Below are positions 1 to 5,892 of a stretch of 22,943 nt of DNA, piece by piece (the stretch's first letter is position 1; each line of letters opens with the position of its first letter). Position numbers and translations under genes: made by a program. The stretch is from a virus. A model generated the notes under the pieces. That model ran no database searches, was not told where the DNA came from, and saw only the letters and a program-made list of their open reading frames with translations. The stretch spans positions 1-22,943 of the IMG/VR virus record IMGVR_UViG_3300033148_003314; one strand, 5' to 3'.

Positions 1-27
1 TCCATAATGTTTGAGGACCAATTATGC

Positions 28-47
28 AGGGGTTTGGGTTCACCCCT
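28..47 (-). terminator. Weak hairpin at the 3' end of the transglycosylase-like gene
   Basis: A 6-bp inverted repeat (AGGGGT at 28-33, ACCCCT at 42-47) with an 8-nt loop spans the stop codon of the minus-strand gene that ends at 40. It sits where a terminator would be expected. On the minus strand it is followed by GCATAATTGG, not a run of U, so this is at best a weak or factor-assisted terminator. Confidence 0.25.
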
Positions 48-552
48 TAGGATTTGACATCACTATCGCTTCAGGATAAGGAGACTTCTCAGTAACCCTC
101 TTGTACGCATCGATAGACTTTTTCTGCGTGGACTTACCCAGGGGAGTGTTATAATACTGCTTGTAATACGCATACATGGCCTCAGGGTCACGACCGTCTG
201 GGAGCTTCTCCTTGACGCGCAGGTAGTGAATTCGACAGATAGCCGTTGCATACTCCATGTCGGTTATGAGCCTTTCCGCCGCTGGGATGCCGTTCACATT
301 GAACTTCATCGACAGCATGGAGACGAACCGCGAGTGATGAATAATGTAGTTTCTCCAAATGTCCGTGTACGTCGCAGGCTCGCACTGATAGATGCCTAAA
401 GCTGGGCCTTTGACCTGCTTGATATACTCACCACCGTTGGATTCAACAGCGCACGTAAAGACCAGGAGTTCTTCCGCGTCCTTGGAATATGAGTTAAGTT
501 TTGATAAAGCAGGCGTAATAACGTAATCTCGAAGCTGTTGTGTATTTATCAT
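40..552 (-). CDS. Lytic transglycosylase/lysozyme-like phage protein
   Basis: 170-residue protein probably cleaving peptidoglycan, either as an endolysin or as a virion enzyme used at entry. The segment AVESNGG (residues 35-41) followed by GPALGIYQ (49-56) matches the catalytic-glutamate and G-x-Y/M-Q arrangement of the SLT/goose-lysozyme superfamily. E37 is the likely catalytic acid. The C-terminal stretch YYKQYYNTPLGK (129-140) is typical of a phage lysozyme-like group often found beside head and tail genes. No signal peptide or membrane segment is seen, so an endolysin role would need a separate holin. It is transcribed divergently from the late genes. Its ribosome site (GGAAAG, 9 nt before ATG) is only moderate. 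The fold is an assignment by motif; its role in lysis versus entry is inference. Confidence 0.68.
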   Translation of the reverse strand: MINTQQLRDYVITPALSKLNSYSKDAEELLVFTCAVESNGGEYIKQVKGPALGIYQCEPATYTDIWRNYIIHHSRFVSMLSMKFNVNGIPAAERLITDMEYATAICRIHYLRVKEKLPDGRDPEAMYAYYKQYYNTPLGKSTQKKSIDAYKRVTEKSPYPEAIVMSNPKG

Positions 553-609
553 AAGTAGACGCTTTCCAATAAGTTTGTTATATAATCATAGCAAATGGGA
601 GTATGTACT
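553..609. promoter_or_regulatory. Divergent intergenic region with a candidate -10 box
   Basis: This short AT-rich gap separates the minus-strand transglycosylase-like gene from the plus-strand late module and must serve both. A perfect TATAAT lies at 581-586 on the + strand, and the same tract read on the minus strand gives TATAAC. No convincing -35 hexamer lies 16-18 nt upstream of the + strand box, so host sigma-70 use is uncertain; an activator or phage factor may be needed. GGGAG at 597-601 is the ribosome site for the next gene. Confidence 0.35.
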
Positions 610-1179
610 ATGAAGGTTAATTCATCAGAATTATATAAAGCACAAAAGAGTGGTGGCGTAAAGTATAATGAAGCCAAGCACTGCAAGATGATTATAGAAT
701 GCTTGAACGCATCAGGAACAATGAGTGCGTTTTGCGTAACCGCCGGAATTGGAGATAGGCAGTTTTACAAATGGATGCATAATCACGAAACATTCATGGA
801 TTGCTATAGAATTGCGTGCATGATTGCGCGAGAGAACTGGGAGCGCGAAGGCGAGGCCGGAAAAGGTGATGAGACGTTCGATTTAGAGTTATGGAGAACT
901 CAGGGCGCCGCACGATACGGGGTCGGGAAGACAAACCGCGTGCGCGTCCACATTGATGCGGACTCAACACCATACTCTCAGTATAAGCAGCTAATGATGC
1001 AAGCTAGTATGGGCGATTTTACCGCCTCCGAGCTTAAGCAGCTCATGGAATCGATTAATATTGGAATTCGTGCTTATGAATCATTCGAACTTCAACGTGA
1101 GGTTGATGCGATGAAGAAAGATTTATCTAAAATGAGCGGTGAGAATGTCAACAATATCGTCTCAATTAAGAAAACTTAG
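610..1179 (+). CDS. Putative terminase small subunit
   Basis: 189-residue protein, likely the DNA-recognition subunit of the packaging motor. Residues about 24-80 look like a helix-turn-helix of the small-terminase type: AGIGDRQFYKWMHNH (45-59) is the turn and recognition helix, followed by a helix rich in Arg and Glu. The C-terminal half is helical and charged (QLMESINIGIRAYESF region), suited to oligomerisation. I chose ATG 610 over the in-frame ATG 595 because GGGAG at 597-601 sits 8 nt before 610, while 595 has no ribosome site. Position at the head of the portal-scaffold-capsid series supports the call. No large terminase subunit is visible here, which is the main caveat; a DNA-binding regulator is the alternative. 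Confidence 0.6.
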   Translation: MKVNSSELYKAQKSGGVKYNEAKHCKMIIECLNASGTMSAFCVTAGIGDRQFYKWMHNHETFMDCYRIACMIARENWEREGEAGKGDETFDLELWRTQGAARYGVGKTNRVRVHIDADSTPYSQYKQLMMQASMGDFTASELKQLMESINIGIRAYESFELQREVDAMKKDLSKMSGENVNNIVSIKKT

Positions 1180-1291
1180 GAAAAATATTTATGTACCATG
1201 GCGCATGAAGATTGTTGACCGCGTCATTGAGCCTCACGAGTTCGAGGAAAAGATTATTTACGTTCACATTTGGATAAAGGAGACGTCATGA
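1145..1291 (+). CDS. Small 48-aa hypothetical protein, overlapping both neighbours
   Basis: I do not recognise this protein. An open frame begins at ATG 1145 inside the 3' end of the terminase-like gene and ends at TGA 1289-1291, which overlaps ATG 1288 of the next gene as ATGA. Its N-terminal half is basic (QLRKLRKNIYVPWRMK) and its C-terminal half contains an acidic then aromatic/beta-like stretch (IIYVHIWI). It fills what would otherwise be an empty gap of about 110 bp in a tightly packed operon. The ribosome site is poor: GGTGAG ends only 1 nt before ATG 1145. Translation may therefore depend on coupling to the upstream gene, or start internally at ATG 1205 (28 residues). It could be chance. 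Confidence 0.45.
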   Translation: MSTISSQLRKLRKNIYVPWRMKIVDRVIEPHEFEEKIIYVHIWIKETS

Positions 1292-1578
1292 GCATGTTGT
1301 CCGAAGGGCTTAAGAAGACGGAGCGTAAAATTAGCTCTGCAATTCCACACCAGCATTCCGCAGATAAGCGTGCAAATATGTACGCATCTCGCGAGCAAAT
1401 GCAATTCTATCAAGAGCAGAAAGACGCTTTACACAAAGCCTCAGCCGATGCCAGTACGCAACGGGCTGCCGAGCAGAAAAAGGTGCATGAAAAACAAATT
1501 AGAGCCCTAAGGAACAACTACCAGCGTCGAAGTGGTCTCATGGGCTCTACCGAAACAACGACTGACAAACTGGGGTAA
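1288..1578 (+). CDS. Small basic coiled-coil protein upstream of portal (virion/tail assembly candidate)
   Basis: 96-residue hydrophilic protein, rich in Lys, Gln, Ala and Glu, with a probable helical stretch over residues about 33-80. Its short C-terminal tail, RRSGLMGSTETTTDKLG (80-96), resembles in style the Gly/Ser/Leu tails of small proteins located just before or after the portal gene in T7-like phages (the T7 gp6.7/gp7.3 position). The likeness is positional and compositional, not a family match. ATG 1288 is preferred over an upstream in-frame TTG at 1270 because AAAGGAG (1276-1282) lies 5 nt ahead. It overlaps the preceding 48-codon ORF by ATGA and stops 2 nt before the portal gene. 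Role in tail or connector assembly is inference. Confidence 0.6.
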   Translation: MSMLSEGLKKTERKISSAIPHQHSADKRANMYASREQMQFYQEQKDALHKASADASTQRAAEQKKVHEKQIRALRNNYQRRSGLMGSTETTTDKLG

Positions 1579-1580
1579 TC

Positions 1581-3149
1581 ATGCTTACAGAACGCGAGTC
1601 AGCAGCATTTATTAAGCGCCAATCTGTAGCGGTTACTAACGCGCTTTTGTGGGCAGGCCTTCATGAAGCGTGCTATTTCTATGCCATACCCAACCGAAAC
1701 AAGTTCTGGCAGAGCGCGGAGAATCAAGGCCAGCAGCACGGAGCTCGCGTTTACGATACGACTGCCATTGAAGCAACGAAGACGTTTGTGTCAAAACTAC
1801 ATACAGCCATGACGCCGCCCCAAACCCAGTGGGGCTACATGCAAGTGGATAAGAACTGGGCAAAAAACAATCCGGAGTCCCTTAATGAGGCGCAATCGAT
1901 TCTCGATGATTACATGCGTAATCTATTTGATTATATTCATCAGTCTAATTTTGATGTCGTCATTAATGAGTGTTATTTTGATTCAGCAGTTGGTACGGCT
2001 TGTCTAGTTGTTAACTCCTACACCGAAAAGCAGCCACTACTATTCACCTCGATACCCATGGATAAACTTGCTATTGAAGAAGCCATGACGGGCAGGATTG
2101 AATCGTGGTATCGAAGTTGGGAAGCGGTGAAGATAAACGAGATTATTGTTCGCTGGCCTAAGGCTGTTATTCCAGACCATCTCCTTGAAAGCGCGGAATC
2201 TGACTCATGCGCTACCGTCGCCAAGATTAACGAAGGGGTTATGTTTATTCCTTCTAATTTAGACAAACCTTATCTGTATGTGGTCATGGCAAACAATGAA
2301 GAGCTCTACAGTGAGGCTTTCAAAGTAAATCCAGGGATTGTTTGGCGCTTCCAGAAGACAAACAGTGATATCTTTGGACGTGGCCCTATCATGGACGCAC
2401 TCCCATCAATTATATCGCTGAACGAACTAGCAAGGGTTGAGCTGGCAGCAGCTAACCTCAATACCTTCAAGCCTTACATGGCATTCAGTGATGCGGTCTT
2501 TAATCCTCACACGTTTGTTATGCAACCGATGTCGATTATTCCGATTGCCCCGATAAGCCTCCAAGGGCAGCCCCCATTAATCCCCATTCCTGATTCATCG
2601 GCCCCTCAGTTTTCTCAGTTAACCATTGCTGATTTAAGAATGCAGGTAAAAGAACTGCTATTTGCTCAATCACCACTGCAATCCGACTCAGTACAACCGC
2701 TGTCGGCAACTGAATCCATGATTGCCCAGCAGGAGTTGGCGGCAAAAATTGGCCCGTTATTCTCACGGCTCCAGCAAGAGTTTTTGTTTCCACTGCTTGA
2801 GCGTTGCGCATACATCCTCGAAACAACGGGAATTCTGCCTCGACCTAAAATTAAAAACGCTAAACTAAGCTTTCAGTATAAATCACCGCTGGCTTTAGCT
2901 AAGAACCAAGAGCAAATTGCTAGGATTGCCCAGTACATTCAGATTATCCAGGGAACTTTGGGCGCTGAAGAAGCCAAGCTCTACATAAACTCCAGCAAGT
3001 ACCCATGGATGCTAGCAAATCTCATGCAGTTAGACCCCGACTTCTTAAACACACCAGAAGATGTCGCGAGAGTAGCGCAGGAAATGCAAAACCAGATGGA
3101 AGCGCAGCAAGCGCAGGAACAACAACAACCACAACAAGCAGGGGGTTAA
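1581..3149 (+). CDS. Portal (head-tail connector) protein
   Basis: 522 residues, close to the T7 gp8 length of 536. The protein forms the dodecameric ring at one capsid vertex through which DNA enters and leaves. Visible family features are an N-terminal helical region with the segment TTAIEATKTFVSKLHTAM, the motif FGRGPIMDALP near residues 263-274 (the GRG-P-x-M-D-A-L-P signature of podoviral connectors), and SATESMIAQQE near residue 374 leading into a long helix that ends in LQQEFLFPLLERC. The last 20 or so residues are a Gln-rich low-complexity tail. TGGGGT at 1571-1576 supplies the ribosome site and overlaps the upstream stop. Upstream and downstream genes abut within 2 nt, consistent with one head-assembly operon. 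Confidence 0.93.
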   Translation: MLTERESAAFIKRQSVAVTNALLWAGLHEACYFYAIPNRNKFWQSAENQGQQHGARVYDTTAIEATKTFVSKLHTAMTPPQTQWGYMQVDKNWAKNNPESLNEAQSILDDYMRNLFDYIHQSNFDVVINECYFDSAVGTACLVVNSYTEKQPLLFTSIPMDKLAIEEAMTGRIESWYRSWEAVKINEIIVRWPKAVIPDHLLESAESDSCATVAKINEGVMFIPSNLDKPYLYVVMANNEELYSEAFKVNPGIVWRFQKTNSDIFGRGPIMDALPSIISLNELARVELAAANLNTFKPYMAFSDAVFNPHTFVMQPMSIIPIAPISLQGQPPLIPIPDSSAPQFSQLTIADLRMQVKELLFAQSPLQSDSVQPLSATESMIAQQELAAKIGPLFSRLQQEFLFPLLERCAYILETTGILPRPKIKNAKLSFQYKSPLALAKNQEQIARIAQYIQIIQGTLGAEEAKLYINSSKYPWMLANLMQLDPDFLNTPEDVARVAQEMQNQMEAQQAQEQQQPQQAGG

Positions 3150-3150
3150 A

Positions 3151-3474
3151 TTGGAGAAGGTTTTAGGTCAAGAAGAATATTTCCAGGGGTATCAGGACAA
3201 CATCGATAAACTCAGGGAGGGAGCCCCAGAAGTTGAATTCGACCGCATGTGTTTCGAGGTATTCAATAGCGCAGCGGGCAAAGCGTTATTGGAATTCCTC
3301 CAAGACAAGGTAGTATTGGCATCTGTTCCTCACGGCATGAGTGAAACTTACGCAACTTCTTGTGTGTATTACGAGGGGTATCGGGAGGGATATAGACAGA
3401 TAATTCATGCAGTCAAGAGCTATCCGGAGCGTCGTGAATCAGAGGAAAAAGCAAAATTACGGGGTGATAAATGA
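3151..3474 (+). CDS. Bbp19-like phage protein (TTG start)
   Basis: 107-residue protein whose core, residues about 33-90, resembles the Bbp19 family: a CFEVFNSAAGKALLEFL segment followed by a short linker and YYEGYREGYRQIIHAV. These correspond to the family pattern F-x-x-V-F-x-(S/T)-x-x-G-x-x-V/L-L-x-x-L then x-x-x-E-G-x-R-x-x-x-x-x-I. Bbp19-like genes commonly sit between portal and scaffold in podoviral head operons; their function is not established. The start must be TTG 3151, since the first in-frame ATG lies inside the conserved region. GGGGG at 3141-3145 serves as ribosome site 5 nt ahead. The stop overlaps the scaffold start by ATGA. The family call is from memory of motifs, so moderate confidence. 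Confidence 0.62.
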   Translation: MEKVLGQEEYFQGYQDNIDKLREGAPEVEFDRMCFEVFNSAAGKALLEFLQDKVVLASVPHGMSETYATSCVYYEGYREGYRQIIHAVKSYPERRESEEKAKLRGDK

Positions 3475-4163
3475 GCCTGATTTCGAATGAATCGGTTGAG
3501 GAGGTCGTTGATGATAACCCAGAGTCACAGGAGGCTTCAGAGCCATCTTGGTGGTGGGATAAATCTAACCCCGGAACTGGAGACCGGCCCGACTGGCTCC
3601 CTGAAAAATACAAAAGCGCTGAGGACACAGCTAAAGCATTCAAGGAACTTGAAAAGCGGCTCGGCAGTGCACCGGAACAGTACGACTGGAGTAAAGGCAA
3701 AAGTTGGGTAGATGAGCAGTACGAGCCCTTTCAGAAAATGGCGGAATTTGCTAAGTCAAACCACGTGCCCCAATCAGTGATGGATAGTATGCTGGAGTCA
3801 GTTGGAACGTACCTTGATGAATTCAACACGGACTATGCAGCGGAAAAGCAGGCACTCGGAGAGAATGCCGAGACCAGACTGAACACCGTTGATAACTGGG
3901 CGAAAGCTAATTTCAGTGAAGAAACCTACACATCGTTAATCGCAAATTTAAGAACTGCGGGCGACGTTAAAGCAATTGAAGAGATGAGGTCTAAAATGGT
4001 AGATGGTATGACAACAATCCCCACGGGCAATGAGACCGCCCCAACGGTTATGACCGTCAAGGAAATTCAAACCGAGATGTTGAAGAATTACGACCGGTAT
4101 AAAACCGACGAAGGCTACCGAGCAGAAATCAAAGGAAAGATTGCCCGAGCCATCGAAGCTTGA
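3471..4163 (+). CDS. Capsid scaffolding protein
   Basis: 230-residue acidic, hydrophilic protein likely acting as the internal scaffold for procapsid assembly (T7 gp9 role; gp9 is 307 residues). Characteristic features are an acidic disordered N-terminus (residues 1-25), then RPDWLPEKYKSAEDTAKAF (39-57), the W-L-x-E-K-Y/F-K-S-x-E-x-x-A-K-A-x-x-E-L-E-x-K/R-L motif shared by many phage scaffold proteins. A predicted helical region follows and a short basic helix closes the C-terminus (GKIARAIEA), where scaffold proteins usually contact the capsid protein. GGGGTGA at 3461-3467 is the ribosome site. The gene lies directly before the capsid gene, separated by a 162-bp structured leader. Confidence 0.88.
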   Translation: MSLISNESVEEVVDDNPESQEASEPSWWWDKSNPGTGDRPDWLPEKYKSAEDTAKAFKELEKRLGSAPEQYDWSKGKSWVDEQYEPFQKMAEFAKSNHVPQSVMDSMLESVGTYLDEFNTDYAAEKQALGENAETRLNTVDNWAKANFSEETYTSLIANLRTAGDVKAIEEMRSKMVDGMTTIPTGNETAPTVMTVKEIQTEMLKNYDRYKTDEGYRAEIKGKIARAIEA

Positions 4164-4325
4164 CATGGAGCGCGGTCTGGTGAACAATTAGGTATGAGTT
4201 CTACCAATCTCATTGAGGGTTGGCTATTGGGACACCTTATTTTGCTAGACCCCTAACGGGATACTCTAGGCCAGTAAGCCCTGCTAGAGAATACGGTTTT
4301 TTTACGTAACTACCAGGGGCAAACT
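4164..4325 (+). promoter_or_regulatory. Structured leader upstream of the capsid gene, with competing hairpins
   Basis: This non-coding gap of 162 bp precedes the most highly expressed late gene. Three foldable elements are visible. One: CCAA/TTGG plus CTC/GAG around 4203-4222. Two: CTAGA (4245-4249) with TCTAG (4265-4269), enclosing CCC/GGG. Three: CTCTAG (4264-4269) plus CAG (4272-4274) pairing with CTG-CTAGAG (4281-4289), with a 2-nt bulge. Elements two and three share TCTAG, so they exclude each other. Seven T residues follow at 4297-4303, 7 nt after the third stem. It may be an attenuator, a weak terminator, an RNase processing site or an mRNA-stabilising leader. AGGGG at 4315-4319 is the capsid ribosome site. 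No clear promoter hexamers are seen. Confidence 0.4.
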
Positions 4326-5156
4326 ATGTCACAGTCATTAAGTAATGTGGAGCAAATCGATTTTGACAGTCTTGTTAAAATTGAATACCAAGCAAACGGC
4401 CATCTCTTCCGAGATACCATCCGAACTAAAACTGACATCATCGGTGCTACCGTTGAATTCCGTAAGGTTGACCAAGTTATCGCGGTTCCAACAGCGTATC
4501 TTGCAGCCGTCACCATCCAAGACCCTGGTTACAGCAAAGTATCTGCTGCCATGCAGAAATACACAGCACCAACCGCGGTCGATGAAGTTCAAGAAATCAC
4601 GGTAAACTTTGACACCAAAATGGAAAATGCGATGGTTGTTGCTAAAGCCTTAGGCCGACGCTCTGACCAAATTTGTATTGATGCTTTGGCTGCTGACCCA
4701 GGCGAAACAATTGCTGATGGCGGAACCAACTTTAACTACAACAAGTTCACACAGATTCTTGAGTTCTTTGATGATAATGCTGTGCCTATGGCTGAGCGTT
4801 TTGTTGCGATGTCGGGCTCTAACTTCCGAAGCTTGATGAATGATGACCAGTTTATTTCATCTCGTTATACGACAAACTTTGCAGTTCAAAAAGGTGAAGC
4901 GTCTGACTTCTTGAATTTCAACATCATTCGCGTGCCAACGATGACTGAAGGTGGATTGCCACAGGTAGGTAATATCAACCAAGTGCTGGCGTTTCATAAA
5001 ATGTCTACAGGTATGGGTATTGGTAAAAACTTCCGCACCGAAATTAACTACATTGCTCAAAACACATCGTGGTTAATTAATGGCATATTCTCAGCTGGGG
5101 CCGTAGTTATAGATAACAAGGGGGTAATGGCTGTGGACTGTGATACATCTGTATAA
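4326..5156 (+). CDS. Major capsid protein
   Basis: 276-residue shell protein, expected to adopt the HK97 fold and form the icosahedral head. It resembles a widespread phage capsid group (Phage_capsid_2-like) more than T7 gp10, which is 345 residues. Shared features are the N-terminal region with FRDTIRTKTDIIGATVEF, the central EVQEITVNFDTK stretch followed by AKALGRRSDQICIDAL (a helix with the recurring G-R-R-x-D-Q motif), the FVAMSGSNFRSLMND segment, and a C-terminal TSWLINGIFSAGAVVIDNKG strand region where a W-L-V/I-N-G motif is typical. There is no sign of a frameshifted second form. It follows the scaffold gene and a structured leader, and is followed by a hairpin terminator and an antisense nuclease gene. 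Confidence 0.9.
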   Translation: MSQSLSNVEQIDFDSLVKIEYQANGHLFRDTIRTKTDIIGATVEFRKVDQVIAVPTAYLAAVTIQDPGYSKVSAAMQKYTAPTAVDEVQEITVNFDTKMENAMVVAKALGRRSDQICIDALAADPGETIADGGTNFNYNKFTQILEFFDDNAVPMAERFVAMSGSNFRSLMNDDQFISSRYTTNFAVQKGEASDFLNFNIIRVPTMTEGGLPQVGNINQVLAFHKMSTGMGIGKNFRTEINYIAQNTSWLINGIFSAGAVVIDNKGVMAVDCDTSV

Positions 5157-5186
5157 ATCATCAGTCTGAGTAAATTTTGCTCCAGA

Positions 5187-5765
5187 TTATACCTGCTCTT
5201 GCTTATGTTTGAGCAGGTATTTAATAGCTACATTCATGAGCTCGGTATTATCTTTAAAAAAACCGAGTCCTGAATTGCAATCAGAGCAAAGAAACTCCCT
5301 ATGTTTCCCAGTAGTATGGCAATGGTCTAAATAAAGGGAGCGAGCAGATTTAAATGGTCTTTGAGGTAGGCGACAGATGGCGCATAGATTGGATTGGCTT
5401 TGTAGCAATGCATCTTGCTCTTCAAATGTAAGGCCGAATTTTTTGAGGTAGCCATATTTCTTAGTGTAGCCCTCCCTTGATTTCCTATACGCCCGCTCTT
5501 TTTCGGGGTTGTAGCCCTTTTTTTTGACATCCCTTGCGCATTGCCCGCATCGGTAGGCGCTCTCACCGGTGCGGGTTTTGTCTCGACGGGCTTGCTTCGA
5601 AGTTAAAAGACCATGCTTTTTGCATCTTTTAACAGCCCAAGCAGGGAGGACTTCTTTATGCTGAGTAACTTCGTAGAGAAGCCGCTCAGTCATGTGGGGA
5701 TAGCAATAAGAAGAGTTTTCGTATCGGTCGTTAGGGCAGAAGGGGGCTTTGCATATATTTTTCAT
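5187..5765 (-). CDS. HNH nuclease, endonuclease VII type (free-standing, homing-like)
   Basis: 192-residue probable DNA endonuclease. Residues 128-170 carry the beta-beta-alpha-metal fold of T4 endonuclease VII: zinc ligands C128 and C131 (CAIC), active-site YLDHCH (145-150) with D147, H148 and H150, and LCSDCNSGLGFF (159-170) with C160, C163 and N164. An extra N-terminal Cys cluster (C5, C10, C21, H24) and RCGQC (72-76) may form further zinc fingers for DNA binding; the middle (80-110) is very Lys/Arg-rich. A GGAGAG ribosome site lies just before ATG. It is transcribed against the surrounding late operon, between capsid and accessory capsid genes, which is the usual setting of free-standing homing endonucleases. 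A Holliday-junction resolvase role is less likely from this position but cannot be excluded. Confidence 0.88.
   Translation of the reverse strand: MKNICKAPFCPNDRYENSSYCYPHMTERLLYEVTQHKEVLPAWAVKRCKKHGLLTSKQARRDKTRTGESAYRCGQCARDVKKKGYNPEKERAYRKSREGYTKKYGYLKKFGLTFEEQDALLQSQSNLCAICRLPQRPFKSARSLYLDHCHTTGKHREFLCSDCNSGLGFFKDNTELMNVAIKYLLKHKQEQV
5189..5222 (+). terminator. Hairpin terminator after the capsid gene
   Basis: A perfect 10-bp stem, ATACCTGCTC (5189-5198) with GAGCAGGTAT (5211-5220), has a 12-nt loop and is followed by TTTAAT on the + strand. It lies 33 nt after the capsid stop, where T7-like phages carry a late terminator after the capsid gene. It also encodes the last codons of the convergent nuclease gene, so it may limit transcription from both sides. 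The U-tract is short, so termination would be partial, allowing downstream tail genes to be expressed at lower level. Confidence 0.5.
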
Positions 5766-5835
5766 CTATACTCTCCAGTATAACTCATGATAAGTTAAGC
5801 AAAGCCAAGCTAGTGAGTTTCTAGCGATTCGGGGG

Positions 5836-5861
5836 CTACCCTAGGCATTGCTGGGGCATAG
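5836..5861 (+). promoter_or_regulatory. Bulged hairpin upstream of the gene at 5893
   Basis: CTACCC-TAG (5836-5844) pairs with CTGGGG (5851-5856) and TAG (5859-5861), giving a 9-bp stem with one T-G wobble, a 6-nt loop and a 2-nt bulge. Its size, loop and bulge resemble the hairpin at 4264-4289 before the capsid gene. It may be an RNA-processing or stabilising element. No matching promoter hexamers are evident. The gap 5766-5892 holds this hairpin, the upstream region of the minus-strand nuclease, and AGGAG (5881-5885) for the next gene. Confidence 0.3.
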
Positions 5862-5892
5862 TAACACAAATGTATTAATTAGGAGAATTACC

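Noticed and set aside
595-609. Upstream ATG 595 as the start of the terminase-like gene
   Set aside because: It has no ribosome site, and its own GGGAG bases serve ATG 610 with ideal 8-nt spacing.
5848-5892. TTG 5848 as the start of the post-capsid gene
   Set aside because: The codon is within a hairpin loop with no ribosome site; ATG 5893 has AGGAG 7 nt ahead and gives a natural N-terminus.
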